Assembly (NCBI RefSeq): GCF_020216065.1
Contig: NZ_JAIWNA010000002.1
Coordinates: 496,001 to 560,000 of the forward strand
Direction: 5' to 3'
Origin: Nocardia rosealba
GTDB lineage: Bacteria > Actinomycetota > Actinomycetes > Mycobacteriales > Mycobacteriaceae
Length of the DNA: 64,000 bases
Below are positions 42,407-51,604 of the stretch, in pieces. Each line of letters starts with the position of its first letter. The first letter of the stretch is position 1. The notes under the pieces were generated by a model, which ran no database searches, had not been told where the DNA came from, and saw only the letters and a program-made list of their open reading frames with translations. The position numbers and the translations under genes are program-made.

Positions 42407-43099
42407 ATGCGCATCATCGTTTTCGGGGCCAACGGTCCCACGGGCCGCCTGCTCACAGAGCAAGCTCTCGGCCACGGGCACGACGTCGTCGCCGTCACCC
42501 GCAAGCCCTTTGAATTCCCGCTCGCACATGACCGCCTGACGGTCTTCGAAGGGGATGTGTTGCGACCGGACGCGGTCGACTCGGCGATCGCGGGCGCGGA
42601 TGCTGTGCTGTCCACACTCGGAGTACCTTTCGGCAAGCGCGAGATCACCACGTACTCGGCGGGATCGGCCAACATCTTGGCCGCCATGCACCGGCACGGC
42701 GTGCGCCGCCTCGTGGTGGTCTCCTCGAGCGCGGTCGACCCGAAGCCCTATTCCGACGCTGGAATCCTGTTCAACCGGATCCTTCAGCCCTACGTGGCGC
42801 GGGTGCTCGGCCGAACCCTGTATGACGACATGCGGCGGATGGAAACCCTGGTCGAGGGCAGCGATCTGGACTGGACCATCGTGCGACCGAGTGGGCTGTA
42901 CGACTTGCCGACCGTCACCGACTACACGATGGCGGCGGGGCATATAGACCGACGGTTCACAGCTCGTGTCGATCTTGCGGCAAGCCTGTTGCGCTTGGCC
43001 GAGGAGGAGCAATTCGTGCGTGAAGTCGTATCGGTCGTCACCGTCACCGACAATCCGAGTATGGCGCAACTGCTGCGACGGGAAGCATTCAACAAATGA
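42407..43099 (+). CDS. NAD(P)H-binding protein, atypical SDR
   Basis: A 230-residue protein. MRIIVFGANGPTGRLLTEQA binds NAD(P), VVVSSSAVD is the third-strand motif. It resembles flavin reductase/BVR-B or NmrA-like redox sensors. GGAA precedes ATG 42407. A possible fifth, weaker motif A-like word, TGCATATTGTATG at 42314-42326, lies in its promoter. Confidence 0.85.
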   Translation: MRIIVFGANGPTGRLLTEQALGHGHDVVAVTRKPFEFPLAHDRLTVFEGDVLRPDAVDSAIAGADAVLSTLGVPFGKREITTYSAGSANILAAMHRHGVRRLVVVSSSAVDPKPYSDAGILFNRILQPYVARVLGRTLYDDMRRMETLVEGSDLDWTIVRPSGLYDLPTVTDYTMAAGHIDRRFTARVDLAASLLRLAEEEQFVREVVSVVTVTDNPSMAQLLRREAFNK

Positions 43100-43273
43100 G
43101 ACCATCACCTCCGAGACCGGCCTGTCCGGCCAACGCCAGGTCGAGGATCGCTCGGGCGCCTTCGCCGTAGACGGCATGGGTCCGGGACCGGGCCTCGTGC
43201 CAAGGCCATTCCGGTGGTCGAAGGGGTGCGTTCAGGCGGTCGGGCCTGGCGAAGACCGTGATGCCGAGGTCGG

Positions 43274-44110
43274 CTACATCTTGGTGTAGCGCGCCATGGC
43301 GAAACTGTAGAGACCGTAAGCGATGATGCCCGCGCCCGCAGCGATCAACAAGGCGGCTCCGAAGGGCTGTGCCCCAAGGGTTTTGAACGCACCGTCGAGT
43401 CCGGTGGCTTCGCCGGGATCGGATCGGCCGACCGCCAGTATGACCAGCAATCCGATTGCCGCGACGGCCAATCCCTTCGCGACGTAACCCACGGTGCCCA
43501 ACCTGCGAACCAGGGTGCTCGTGTCGCCTTGCAGGTCGGCGAGGAAGCGCTGGGTCGCCCCCTTGTAGATGTGATAGCCGCCGATCGCGATGATGATCAG
43601 CCCGGCGATCACGAGAGCAACCGTGCCCACGGTGGATTGCATCATCTCAGCTGTGATCCCGGTGCTCTGTGCGCTACTGGATGTGCCTGCGCCCCGCGCG
43701 AATCCGAAGGCGGAGATGGCGAAAGCGAGATAGACCACCGCCAACGAGAACGCCTTCACCCTGTTGACGGCCTCCGACTTCTTGCTCTCGGAGTCAGGTT
43801 CGGACGAGCTGCCGAGCGCCGCTTCGGCCAGCCGCCACAACGCCATCAGCGTGAACGCGACGACGCCGGCCCAGAGCGCGAAAACACCGCCCGGCTTGGC
43901 AGCCAGTTCGGTCATAGCACCCGATTGATCGGCCGTACCCGCCCCGCCACCGAGGGCGAGCCGGATGGCGATGTAGCCGATGATCAGGTGCACGATGCCG
44001 CTCATCACCAACCCCGCGCGGGCGAATCGTTCGAAGATACTGTTCTGGGCCACCCGGGCCACGGCAGTGGACGAATTCTCGTACGACGATGAGTTGGTGT
44101 GGTTCGGCAT
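43274..44110 (-). CDS. DUF1206-domain membrane protein
   Basis: A 278-residue protein with six predicted helices as three repeated two-helix units: ARAGLVMSGIVHLIIGYIAI, later NRVKAFSLAVVYLAFAISAF and GTVGYVAKGLAVAAIGLLVI. This threefold pattern is DUF1206. Function unknown; common in actinobacteria. Downstream of csbD on the same strand. Confidence 0.88.
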   Translation of the reverse strand: MPNHTNSSSYENSSTAVARVAQNSIFERFARAGLVMSGIVHLIIGYIAIRLALGGGAGTADQSGAMTELAAKPGGVFALWAGVVAFTLMALWRLAEAALGSSSEPDSESKKSEAVNRVKAFSLAVVYLAFAISAFGFARGAGTSSSAQSTGITAEMMQSTVGTVALVIAGLIIIAIGGYHIYKGATQRFLADLQGDTSTLVRRLGTVGYVAKGLAVAAIGLLVILAVGRSDPGEATGLDGAFKTLGAQPFGAALLIAAGAGIIAYGLYSFAMARYTKM

Positions 44111-44196
44111 GCTGATCACCCTGCGTGTCGTTGATCCGTCGAGGTCGTTCCGCGACGGTCGGCGCAGGATCTACTGCGAGGTCTCGTTCGGCGCAA

Positions 44197-44370
44197 CTAG
44201 TTCTTGAAGGCGTCCCTGATCTTGGCACCGGACTGCTTCAGGTTGCCCTTGACCTGCTCGGCCCGCCCTTGCGCCTCGAGCCGCCGGTTACCCGTAGCCC
44301 GCCCGATCACCTTCTTCACCCGCCCCTTGGTGGCCTCGACGGAATTCGCGATCTTCTTACTCGTACTCAT
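44197..44370 (-). CDS. CsbD-family stress-response protein
   Basis: A 57-residue, lysine-rich protein, too short for a length-based ORF call. It reads MSTSKKIANSVEATKGRVKK, then RRLEAQGRAEQVKGNLKQSG, matching the CsbD pattern of a hydrophilic two-helix protein. CsbD proteins accumulate in stress under sigma-B-type control in other bacteria. GAGGAAA precedes the ATG. It is 86 bases upstream of the DUF1206 gene, and both may be stress genes. Confidence 0.85.
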   Translation of the reverse strand: MSTSKKIANSVEATKGRVKKVIGRATGNRRLEAQGRAEQVKGNLKQSGAKIRDAFKN

Positions 44371-44494
44371 GGCATTTTCCTCGCTCTATGGACCAAGTCA
44401 ACGCCGTAGTCCCGCAGGTGTCAACGATGTTGATCTTCGATATGGAGATCTAGGCGGCCGAGGCGAGACCATGGCAACCACGTAAGTTTCGTGT

Positions 44495-45139
44495 GTGGGG
44501 CGAGTATGGGAGGCCTGGGGGCCGGTGCTGGTGGCATGGGGGATCGGAGTCACAGCGATTCCCCTCATCGTGGCGCTGCTGCTCTGGTGGCGGGCCCGTG
44601 CGGGAATCGAACGGCCGATCGCGTTGCTGCGCAGCCTGACCGAAGTGGGGATTGTCGCCGGGACGTTGCCCTGGGTGTGGATGATCCTGACACCGACCGG
44701 CGGCACCAGGACGGTCAGCGCGGTTCCGCTGCGCGATCTCGCCGCGACGCTGAGCGAGTTCTCCTTCGAGACCATCGTGCAGATCGGCGCGAACACCGCG
44801 ATATTCGTCCCATTGGGTTTCCTGCTGCCCTTGCGATTCCCTCGCTTCACCGGCATATGGCGGATGCTCGTACTCGGTGCCGCGCTGTCGGCGACACTCG
44901 AACTCGCCCAATATGTCCTGAATATCGGACGGGTGTCATCAGTGGACGATGTGCTGATGAACGCGGTTGGCGCCGGCATCGGTGCGCATCTGCTGACGAT
45001 GAGCAGACAATCGTGGAGCGTTCGGTTCCTCGTGCCGCCGCCGCACCGACCCGATCCGGCGGACAACCCGCTGACAGAGGCAGGCGTTGTCGCAACGGAT
45101 CGTGACGTCGCTTCGAGATCCTGGCGAAGGACCCCGTAG
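44495..45139 (+). CDS. VanZ-like family membrane protein
   Basis: A 214-residue protein with about five helices. The conserved VanZ core has the helix with NTAIFVPLGFLLPL, the charged ATLELAQYVLNIGRVSSVDD and VLMNAVGAGIGA. In enterococci VanZ confers teicoplanin resistance, but most homologues are of unknown function. The start GTG has no clear ribosome binding site. Confidence 0.82.
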   Translation: MGRVWEAWGPVLVAWGIGVTAIPLIVALLLWWRARAGIERPIALLRSLTEVGIVAGTLPWVWMILTPTGGTRTVSAVPLRDLAATLSEFSFETIVQIGANTAIFVPLGFLLPLRFPRFTGIWRMLVLGAALSATLELAQYVLNIGRVSSVDDVLMNAVGAGIGAHLLTMSRQSWSVRFLVPPPHRPDPADNPLTEAGVVATDRDVASRSWRRTP

Positions 45140-45143
45140 CCGC

Positions 45144-45416
45144 CTATCGCGTGTCAAGTGGTTGGATCTCTGCCAGGACCAGTGTCACGACGCGGTAGGC
45201 GAGAACCGCTGGGACGACGATGATCAGCGCGAGGCGCAGCGCCACCACGACAACGGCGAGTGTCACGAAGCCTGCGCCGAGGCCATCGGGTGACCCATAC
45301 CCGTGCCGAGCCGACGACGCCGCCAGAGCCGCATGCAGAGCGAGGTAGACCACCACCAGGACCAGCGGAATGCGGAACAGGCGCCACACGGTCGACACTG
45401 CGTGCGGGACCTTCAT
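45144..45416 (-). CDS. Small two-helix membrane protein
   Basis: A 90-residue protein with two hydrophobic segments: IPLVLVVVYLALHAALAA and VTLAVVVVALRLALIIVVPA. Its ATG overlaps the stop of the larger upstream protein by four bases, so the two are translated together. No family recognised. It converges with the VanZ-like gene. Confidence 0.65.
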   Translation of the reverse strand: MKVPHAVSTVWRLFRIPLVLVVVYLALHAALAASSARHGYGSPDGLGAGFVTLAVVVVALRLALIIVVPAVLAYRVVTLVLAEIQPLDTR

Positions 45417-46579
45417 CGGGCCAGCTCCGGTCCCGAAGACAGGAACGCGAGCATGAGCGCGTTGCCGATCACGCCGCCGGTCGCGAATCGTGTGCGGGTT
45501 CCGCTCTGTAGCGATAGTCCGAAGAGGTCGGCTGTGCGGAACAGGCGGGTGAAGGTTTCGCGGTGGCCGAAGGCGCGGGCGGGAGCGAGTGCGAAACCGG
45601 TGGCCGACACCGATATTCCGAGTACCAAGGGGCCACTGTCCATATCGCCGGGGCCGCTGTAGCCATCGCCGTACTCATCGATCGCGCTGAATCCGAGGAG
45701 AGTTCTTTCCTGTCCGAACAGCCCTGCTGCCAATTCTTGGGCGAGCGATCGGTCCGCGAAGCCGGCGAAATAGGCCGCCAAACCGGTTCCCGAAGCGCGT
45801 GGTACGTCCTGGGCCCGGCCATCGGTGCCCATACGCTGGATCACCAGTCCGGTGTCCCGATCGATCTGAACCGTGCGCACCTGGCGCGCCCAATGCGCGA
45901 TGACCGCCGTGTGATCGACACCCGTCACCCTGCCGTGCACCGCGATCGCCGCCGCGACCGCCGCGACATCGGTGGGATACGCCCTGCCGGGAAAGGTGTC
46001 GAGCAGCCCGGTCGGCGAAGCGAGCAGCCGCCGCTCGAGGGCGGTGATCAGTGCATCGTGCTGAACGGCAAGGTCGGCAGGAAAGGCTGGATCGATCCAC
46101 CGGGCCATCCCGAGCGCGAGGGCCGGATAGGAGAGATAGGCGTGACCGTCGGCGCTGTCGAGATCGGCGAGTCCGTCGCGGCCCTGCCATGCCGACGTGA
46201 ACTCCGAACGCATCTGGGGCAAAAGACTTTTGACCGCGGCGCGAGTGATGACCGGGGCATACCGCTCCCGCCATTCGGGATGTTCCAGACACGCTTGCGC
46301 CAAACCCTGTGCCGTCATCTGATGGGCGAGCAACCCCCACATGCCTGCGATCCCGTCCCCACCGCCGGAGGCTCGCCGATGATCGTCGGCGGCTTCGAAG
46401 GCCACCATCTCCTCGGCGAGTCCGCGCAGCAACGCGGTGTCACCTCGATACCACCCGTCCGCGTCCCGGCCGCACCACCATCCCGGCAGCACACACACGA
46501 CCGAAATCGCGACCACCGTCGCGATCACCACCGTGAGCGGACCGCGTAACCGGCGCACCGCTCCGGCTCTACTCCCCAT
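45413..46579 (-). CDS. Predicted secreted or membrane-anchored helical protein (linalool dehydratase-like?)
   Basis: A 388-residue protein from ATG 46579 (46609 also possible). A basic N-terminus and hydrophobic segment LTVVIATVVAISVVCVLPG anchor it. The rest resembles an alpha/alpha barrel, with repeated helical pairs such as MWGLLAHQMTAQGLAQAC and GHAYLSYPALALGMARW. Similar to linalool dehydratase/isomerase-type domains in outline, but I cannot confirm this. Coupled to the small membrane protein downstream. Confidence 0.6.
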   Translation of the reverse strand: MGSRAGAVRRLRGPLTVVIATVVAISVVCVLPGWWCGRDADGWYRGDTALLRGLAEEMVAFEAADDHRRASGGGDGIAGMWGLLAHQMTAQGLAQACLEHPEWRERYAPVITRAAVKSLLPQMRSEFTSAWQGRDGLADLDSADGHAYLSYPALALGMARWIDPAFPADLAVQHDALITALERRLLASPTGLLDTFPGRAYPTDVAAVAAAIAVHGRVTGVDHTAVIAHWARQVRTVQIDRDTGLVIQRMGTDGRAQDVPRASGTGLAAYFAGFADRSLAQELAAGLFGQERTLLGFSAIDEYGDGYSGPGDMDSGPLVLGISVSATGFALAPARAFGHRETFTRLFRTADLFGLSLQSGTRTRFATGGVIGNALMLAFLSSGPELAR

Positions 46580-46824
46580 GCTCCGAAGGTACATGCGCGG
46601 CAAGAACATTCACTTGGAACCGGGTTTCCCTGACTTCTCGGGTCAGCTTGCACGCCATCGGTCGACGGTTCGCCTGACAGCGATAGCGCACCCGCACGCC
46701 GGTCCGACGCGAGACCGCCGCGGAATGGTCCGGCTCGAACAGATCATCTACTTGGTCAGCACGGTCGAAAGGCTGCGCGACATCGACACGACGCTGGGCG
46801 GCGCAGCCACCGCGCCCACTTCCA

Positions 46825-48069
46825 CTATGGTTTGCCGAATGCGAGCGCGACGTTGTGGCCGCCGAATCCGAATGAGTTGTTGAGTGCGTAGTCGATTCGC
46901 TGTGATCGTGGCGCGCCCGCGACGATGTCGAGATCGATCGCCGGGTCGGGATTTTCGAAGTTCAGGGTGGCCGGGACGATTTGCTCACGCAAGGTCAGGA
47001 TCGTGAGGACCGATTCGACCGCGCCGACCGCGCCGATCGAATGCCCTAGCGCTGATTTCGGTGCATACACCGACGCATCAGGAGTGACGGCGGTGATGGC
47101 GGCTGCTTCGGAGGCGTCACCGATCGGTGTCGACGTCGCATGCGCGTTCACGTGGTCGATATCGGAAACACGGAGTCCGGCAGTGTGAATCGCTTTGCGC
47201 ATCGCCCGTGCGGCTCCGGTCCCGGTGGGGTCGGAGGCGACGATGTGGAAGGCGTCGGAGGTGATGCCAGCACCGAGCACCTTGGCATGGATCTGCGCGC
47301 CTCGTGCTTTCGCGTGCCGCTCGGATTCGAGCACGAGCAGCGCGCCCGCTTCCCCGAAGACGAAGCCGTCACGGTCGCGATCGAAGGGCCGGGAGGCGCA
47401 CTCGGGCTCGTTGTTGCGGGTACTCATCGCCCGCATCATCGCGAAGCCCGCGATGGGGACAGGGTCGATGTGTCCTTCGACGCCACCGGTGACCACCACG
47501 TCGGCCTCACCGGTGCGGATCAGCCGCCATGCGTGCGCGATCGCTTCCGATCCCGACGAGCAGGCTGAGACCGGTGCGAAAACACCACCCTGCGCTCCGA
47601 TTTCGAGCCCGACGGTGGCGGCAGGGCCGTTGGGCATCACCATCGGTACGGCCAGCGGAGAGACCTTGCGGTAGCCGCCAGCCCGCATCGCGTCGACGGC
47701 ATCGATCAGCGCGTCACCGCCGCCGAGGCCGGTGCCGATGGCGACAGCGAGGCGCTCGCGGTCGACGTCCGGGGCGCCCGCTGCCTGCCAGACCTGCCTT
47801 CCTAGGACGAGAGCCATGCGTTCGACGTAGGAATTCCTACGCTGTTCGATTCGCGTCAGCTCGGTATCGGGTGAGGTGACCAGTGGTCCGCCGATCCGCA
47901 CCGGCAGATCGTGCTCGGCGAGGAACTCCGCAGGCAGTGCACGGATGCCGCTCTCGCCGCGCAGCAGACGTGACCAGGTCTCGTCCATGGTGTCGGCGAG
48001 TGCGGTGGTTGCCGCATACGCGGTCACCACCACGCCTTCCGCGGTTTCTGAAGCGATCGGTACATTCAT
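46825..48069 (-). CDS. Beta-ketoacyl-ACP synthase (KasA/KasB/FabF type)
   Basis: A 414-residue condensing enzyme. Catalytic cysteine in [14 protein letters not shown], histidines in [14 protein letters not shown] and [15 protein letters not shown], lysine in the [11 protein letters not shown] block. Length matches FabF/KasA. ATG 48069 is the start; the frame is open to 48180 but runs across the TetR gene. It extends fatty acids, or acts in a mycolate or polyketide pathway. No ACP or other fatty acid synthase gene is adjacent. Divergent from a TetR regulator. Confidence 0.92.
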   Translation of the reverse strand: MNVPIASETAEGVVVTAYAATTALADTMDETWSRLLRGESGIRALPAEFLAEHDLPVRIGGPLVTSPDTELTRIEQRRNSYVERMALVLGRQVWQAAGAPDVDRERLAVAIGTGLGGGDALIDAVDAMRAGGYRKVSPLAVPMVMPNGPAATVGLEIGAQGGVFAPVSACSSGSEAIAHAWRLIRTGEADVVVTGGVEGHIDPVPIAGFAMMRAMSTRNNEPECASRPFDRDRDGFVFGEAGALLVLESERHAKARGAQIHAKVLGAGITSDAFHIVASDPTGTGAARAMRKAIHTAGLRVSDIDHVNAHATSTPIGDASEAAAITAVTPDASVYAPKSALGHSIGAVGAVESVLTILTLREQIVPATLNFENPDPAIDLDIVAGAPRSQRIDYALNNSFGFGGHNVALAFGKP

Positions 48070-48083
48070 GCCGTCATGAATAC

Positions 48084-48101
48084 CTGTAGCAGTCGGTACA
48101 G
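48084..48101. promoter_or_regulatory. Candidate TetR operator in the ketosynthase/TetR promoter
   Basis: CTGTA-N8-TACAG lies in the 39-base gap between the two start codons. Such a short gap means both promoters would have to overlap or lie inside the genes, and one repressor would cover both. Confidence 0.4.
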
Positions 48102-48108
48102 TCAACCT

Positions 48109-48675
48109 ATGGCCCGTCCCCTCGACCACCGCAAACGCGCTGAGCTGTTGGCCGGCGTCGTCGCGTATATCGCTTCGCACGGTTTGACCGAACTGTCCCT
48201 GCGCCCGCTGGCCGCCGCACTCGGGACCAGTTCGCGGATGCTGATCTACTACTTCGACACCAAGGAAGAATTACTGGTCCAGGCTCTGGCCACACAGCGA
48301 CCAGACCTGGCCGCGGTATTCGCCGACGTGGTCGAACCCGCGCAGCTACGCGATCGGCTCGTCGGCTTCTTCGACCTGAATTCCGACGGCGCGGAGGCGG
48401 ACAGCGTACGGGTGCTGTTGCAGGTGCTCGGTGCCGCGTGTGCGCCGGAATCGCCGTACCACGACTATGCGAATTCCGCGATCGCGACCTTTGTCGGCGA
48501 ACTCGCAGCGGCGCTGCGCAGGACCGGATTGGCTCGAGAGCCTGAAGTGGTGGCGACGCTTCTGGTCTCGGGACTGCGGGGCATCATTCAAGACCGTGTG
48601 ATCACGGGCGACCGGGAACGCACTGGCCACGCAGCCCGCGCCCTGATCAACGCGGTCTTGCCGTCCGACCGATAG
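48109..48675 (+). CDS. TetR-family regulator
   Basis: A 188-residue protein from ATG 48109. The recognition region is [34 protein letters not shown] is characteristic of a TetR group that often controls lipid or envelope genes. Divergent from the ketosynthase and probably its repressor. Confidence 0.9.
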   Translation: MARPLDHRKRAELLAGVVAYIASHGLTELSLRPLAAALGTSSRMLIYYFDTKEELLVQALATQRPDLAAVFADVVEPAQLRDRLVGFFDLNSDGAEADSVRVLLQVLGAACAPESPYHDYANSAIATFVGELAAALRRTGLAREPEVVATLLVSGLRGIIQDRVITGDRERTGHAARALINAVLPSDR

Positions 48676-48834
48676 GTCGTGGGTTGCGGTGACCACCACA
48701 TCTGCCACCACGAGCGCCGCCAGAACCGGGTGGTCGGTAATCTGCGACGTCACTGATCGATGAATGCTGACGTCGGAATCTCTGTTGCGGTGAACTGATT
48801 CGTGTGCGTGAACCCGGTTCGTGCAGAACGAAAT

Positions 48835-49320
48835 TCAGGTGAACTCTGGATCGGCCAGCAGTACCACGCGATCGGCGGCCGGGTCGAAACCGAGCACCGG
48901 AGGTGGGGAGCCGCCCTCTGCGCTCATCAACACCGGTTTGCCCAGTCGCCGGCCGACCGCGCACAGGAAGCCGCACAGGGTGTCCACTCCCGCCTGGCCC
49001 TGCAGCTGGCGGAGGTCGACGTCGAAGTCGATCTCCGTCGCAGACCACGGACGAAAGATCACCAGCACATCTGGGGTGGGCCAGACGCGCAGTTGGGCTA
49101 TCTCCGCATCAGCAGGACGCGACAAGAATTCAGCGCCGGACGGCAACCGCCGCGCAATATCGCCCTCGGAGTACTCCCAGGCCCAGCCCTCCGACCGGAC
49201 CATGTCGAACACCGCCTGCCAATCCTCGGCCGAGGTGGAAGCGACGGACACGTCCGGAAGTGTCCCCATCAGGTGCGGGTCGAAGAAGTTCTTGACTTCG
49301 TCCCACTGCAGATCCGCCAT
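48835..49320 (-). CDS. Conserved hypothetical protein
   Basis: A 161-residue, acidic, tryptophan-rich protein: DLQWDEVKNFFDPHLMGTLP, then WQAVFDMVRSEGWAWEYSEG, RVWPTPDVLVIFRP and GFDPAADRVVLLADPE. Homologues of this outline are familiar from Streptomyces and Nocardia genomes, sometimes next to toxin-like genes, but I cannot name a function. Soluble and cytosolic by sequence. Confidence 0.7.
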   Translation of the reverse strand: MADLQWDEVKNFFDPHLMGTLPDVSVASTSAEDWQAVFDMVRSEGWAWEYSEGDIARRLPSGAEFLSRPADAEIAQLRVWPTPDVLVIFRPWSATEIDFDVDLRQLQGQAGVDTLCGFLCAVGRRLGKPVLMSAEGGSPPPVLGFDPAADRVVLLADPEFT

Positions 49321-49531
49321 CCTGGCATCCTGTCAGCCGGCTCATCGAAACGCAGCTTGATTTCGTGTCCCACACGGGCCTACGGGGCCGAGACCAGATG
49401 CGCTATGACGTCAATTTTTGCCGCTGGTGACGACGACCGACAAAGCCGGTCACCGAACCGAGCCGACAGGTGATTAGGCGTCCTCCGGAATCAGGTAGCG
49501 ACCGACCGAGGAACTCCATTCCCGGAGGCGC

Positions 49532-50626
49532 TCAGAACTGTTGGTTGCCGTACGCGTGGAACCAGGCCGTGATCTGATCGTGGTCGGCAGTTCTGGCCAG
49601 GATCAGCAGGAGCAGTACGCGCGCCTTCTTGGGGGCGAGGTCGCCACCGCTGACGACGCCGATCTTCGGGTCGACGGTGACCGCGCCGGAGCCGTAGGCG
49701 TTGGTGGCGACCAAAGTGACGCCCTCGGTCGCCATCGCAGCGGTCGCCTGGTCGGGTGCGGGCGTGCCCGCGAAGACGATGCCCTTGGCGCCCGCCGCGA
49801 CGGCCGCGGTGATGGGTGCGGCGGGAGCACCGAGATAGCTGTGGGCGATATCGACACGGGGGAGGGCGTCGCCGTCCATCATGGTCAGGTCGAACGGCGT
49901 GGCCCAGTTGGCGGGATCGGCGCAGTGTCGGACGCGGGCCGGGGCGCGTTGCAGGCGGATACCCGCTTGATCGATGGTGCCGAGGTCGCCGTACTCGCGG
50001 GTGGTGAAGGTGTTCACCCGCGCCGAATCGGTCTTCGTGGCGTCGCGGGCCGGGAAGATCTGGTCGTTGAGGGTGACGACCGTGCCGAAACAGGTGGTCC
50101 GGTTGCTCGCCGCCAGGCGAATCGCGTTGTACAGGTTGGCCGGACCGTCGCTACCGAGCGCGGACCAGGGGCGCATCGCGCCGGTCACCACGACCGGTTT
50201 CGTGCTGCGGACGGTCAGGTCGAGGAAGTAGCTCAGTTCCTCCATGGTGGCCGAACCGGTGCTGATGACGGCGGAGTCGTGATCTTCGAGACGGCGTTCG
50301 ACCAGCCGTGCCAGATCGTAGAGGTCGCCCACGGTGTAGTCGCCGGACCCCTTCTGCCCGAAATCCTCGGTCGACAGCATCGCGAGATCGCCGACCTCGG
50401 GACGGAGGGAGTCGACGAGCTCGGCGATCGGGCGGGTGCCTGGCCGATAGGTTTCGAAATCCGTGCGCCGGTCGGAAGTACCGGCGATGGTGCCGCCGAG
50501 ACCGATCACCGCTACCCGCTGCATTGTCTGCGCGGGCGCGTAACCTGCTGAGCCGAGCACGATTCCGGTGCCGGTGACGGTTCCGACGAGAGCGATCACC
50601 GCGGCGATCCTCGAGACTGTGGACAT
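49532..50626 (-). CDS. Secreted type II L-asparaginase-like protein
   Basis: A 364-residue protein with an N-terminal signal sequence (hydrophobic to about residue 32). The first threonine site VIGLGGTIAG and the lysine region ARDATKTDSARVNTF are present, and TGAMRPWSALGSDGPANLYN matches. The second catalytic block, normally THGTDTMEE, reads STGSATMEEL, so the threonine is serine and the aspartate is alanine. Activity may be altered. The name describes the family and is not proof of function. Confidence 0.85.
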   Translation of the reverse strand: MSTVSRIAAVIALVGTVTGTGIVLGSAGYAPAQTMQRVAVIGLGGTIAGTSDRRTDFETYRPGTRPIAELVDSLRPEVGDLAMLSTEDFGQKGSGDYTVGDLYDLARLVERRLEDHDSAVISTGSATMEELSYFLDLTVRSTKPVVVTGAMRPWSALGSDGPANLYNAIRLAASNRTTCFGTVVTLNDQIFPARDATKTDSARVNTFTTREYGDLGTIDQAGIRLQRAPARVRHCADPANWATPFDLTMMDGDALPRVDIAHSYLGAPAAPITAAVAAGAKGIVFAGTPAPDQATAAMATEGVTLVATNAYGSGAVTVDPKIGVVSGGDLAPKKARVLLLLILARTADHDQITAWFHAYGNQQF

Positions 50627-50930
50627 GCGAGTCAGGCTACGAACGCCCCGTCCGCGAGCGCATCATTCCCCGGTGGTACCTCGATCCGATACCGAGGTAC
50701 GGCCTCGGCAACACAGTCTCTCAAACCGTCTGCAACGCTTGCGGATTCGTCCGTGAAGGACTACTGAACGTTACCACCGCATCGACGGGACCAACCGCCA
50801 GCAATCCGGCAGAACACCGACGGCAATAGCTGCCACAAACCTGACGCATCCCAGTTCAACGACCAAGTCACTGCGTCACATCAACTCGCGACGGACAGGA
50901 GCCCCTAACGGCGACGCCTCGAGGTATCTG
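50627..50930. other. Intergenic stretch with an inverted repeat upstream of the asparaginase-like gene
   Basis: About 300 bases with no gene recognised. GTACCTCG at 50676-50683 and CGAGGTAC at 50693-50700 are perfect eight-base arms nine bases apart, 50 bases upstream of the start. This could be a regulator site. No terminator T-tract seen between the divergently oriented neighbours. Confidence 0.45.
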
Positions 50931-51491
50931 TCAGGGGATTTCGGCGCGAATCGCGGAAGCCATGACCGTCCGGACCGGCACTGGCGGGTCATCGGTGATG
51001 CGGGTAATTCCGGCGAGGCCGACACCGAGCATCAACAGGCGAGCGGCAGCCGCTCGCGCCTGGGTCGCATCGGCGACGGCACGGGACATCACGGCGGTGA
51101 GGACGTCGGTCAATTGCGTGAGGGTTTCGACATAGCTGCTCGCGACCGGGCCGCGCAGTTGGGCGTGCGCGCCGGCCTCGGCCCAACGAGCCAGTGCGTG
51201 CCCCTCGCCGTCGCCGACCAGGTCGGAGAAGAACAGTGCAAGCGCGGCCGCCGGCTCGAGGTCGAGGGCCGCGTGCTGGTAGGTGGCTATCTCGCGGGCC
51301 GCGTACTGCCGCCACGCATCCGCGGCGAGTTCATCGGTCGAGGAGAAGTGATGGTGAATCTGTCCTTGTGAGCCGCCGAGCTCGCTCGCGACGGTGCGCG
51401 CCGTCACCGCGCTCAGTCCGTCTCGTGCCACCACCGTGGCTGCCGCCTCGACGATCGAATGACGGCGCGCGGCGCGGGCCAGATAAGCCAT
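50931..51491 (-). CDS. TetR-family repressor
   Basis: A 186-residue protein from ATG 51491. The N-terminal HTH: ARTVASELGGSQGQIHHHFSSTDELAADA. The frame extends upstream to 51737 but would overlap the GNAT gene. Divergent from GNAT with a 24-base near-palindrome between them. The C-terminal domain is of the AefR-like type. Confidence 0.9.
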   Translation of the reverse strand: MAYLARAARRHSIVEAAATVVARDGLSAVTARTVASELGGSQGQIHHHFSSTDELAADAWRQYAAREIATYQHAALDLEPAAALALFFSDLVGDGEGHALARWAEAGAHAQLRGPVASSYVETLTQLTDVLTAVMSRAVADATQARAAAARLLMLGVGLAGITRITDDPPVPVRTVMASAIRAEIP

Positions 51492-51577
51492 CGATCTCTC
51501 CAACGCACGTTTCGTTCGGCCTCGGACACCGAACGCCAAGGTGCGATCGTACGCGAGCGGGAAATAGACTGGACAGC

Positions 51578-51601
51578 CAATTTGTACATGGGTACAAATT
51601 G
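51578..51601. promoter_or_regulatory. TetR operator between TetR and GNAT genes
   Basis: CAATTTGTAC-ATGG-GTACAAATTG, perfect ten-base arms. It ends four bases before the GTG of the GNAT gene and about 87 bases upstream of the TetR start. Occupancy would block the GNAT promoter or its translation start region. Confidence 0.65.
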
Positions 51602-51604
51602 ACT

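Noticed and set aside
46610..46824. Plus-strand frame with MVRLEQIIYLVSTVERLRDI
   Set aside because: The first 30 codons look ordinary, but it then runs antisense into the ketosynthase gene, and there is no ribosome binding site.
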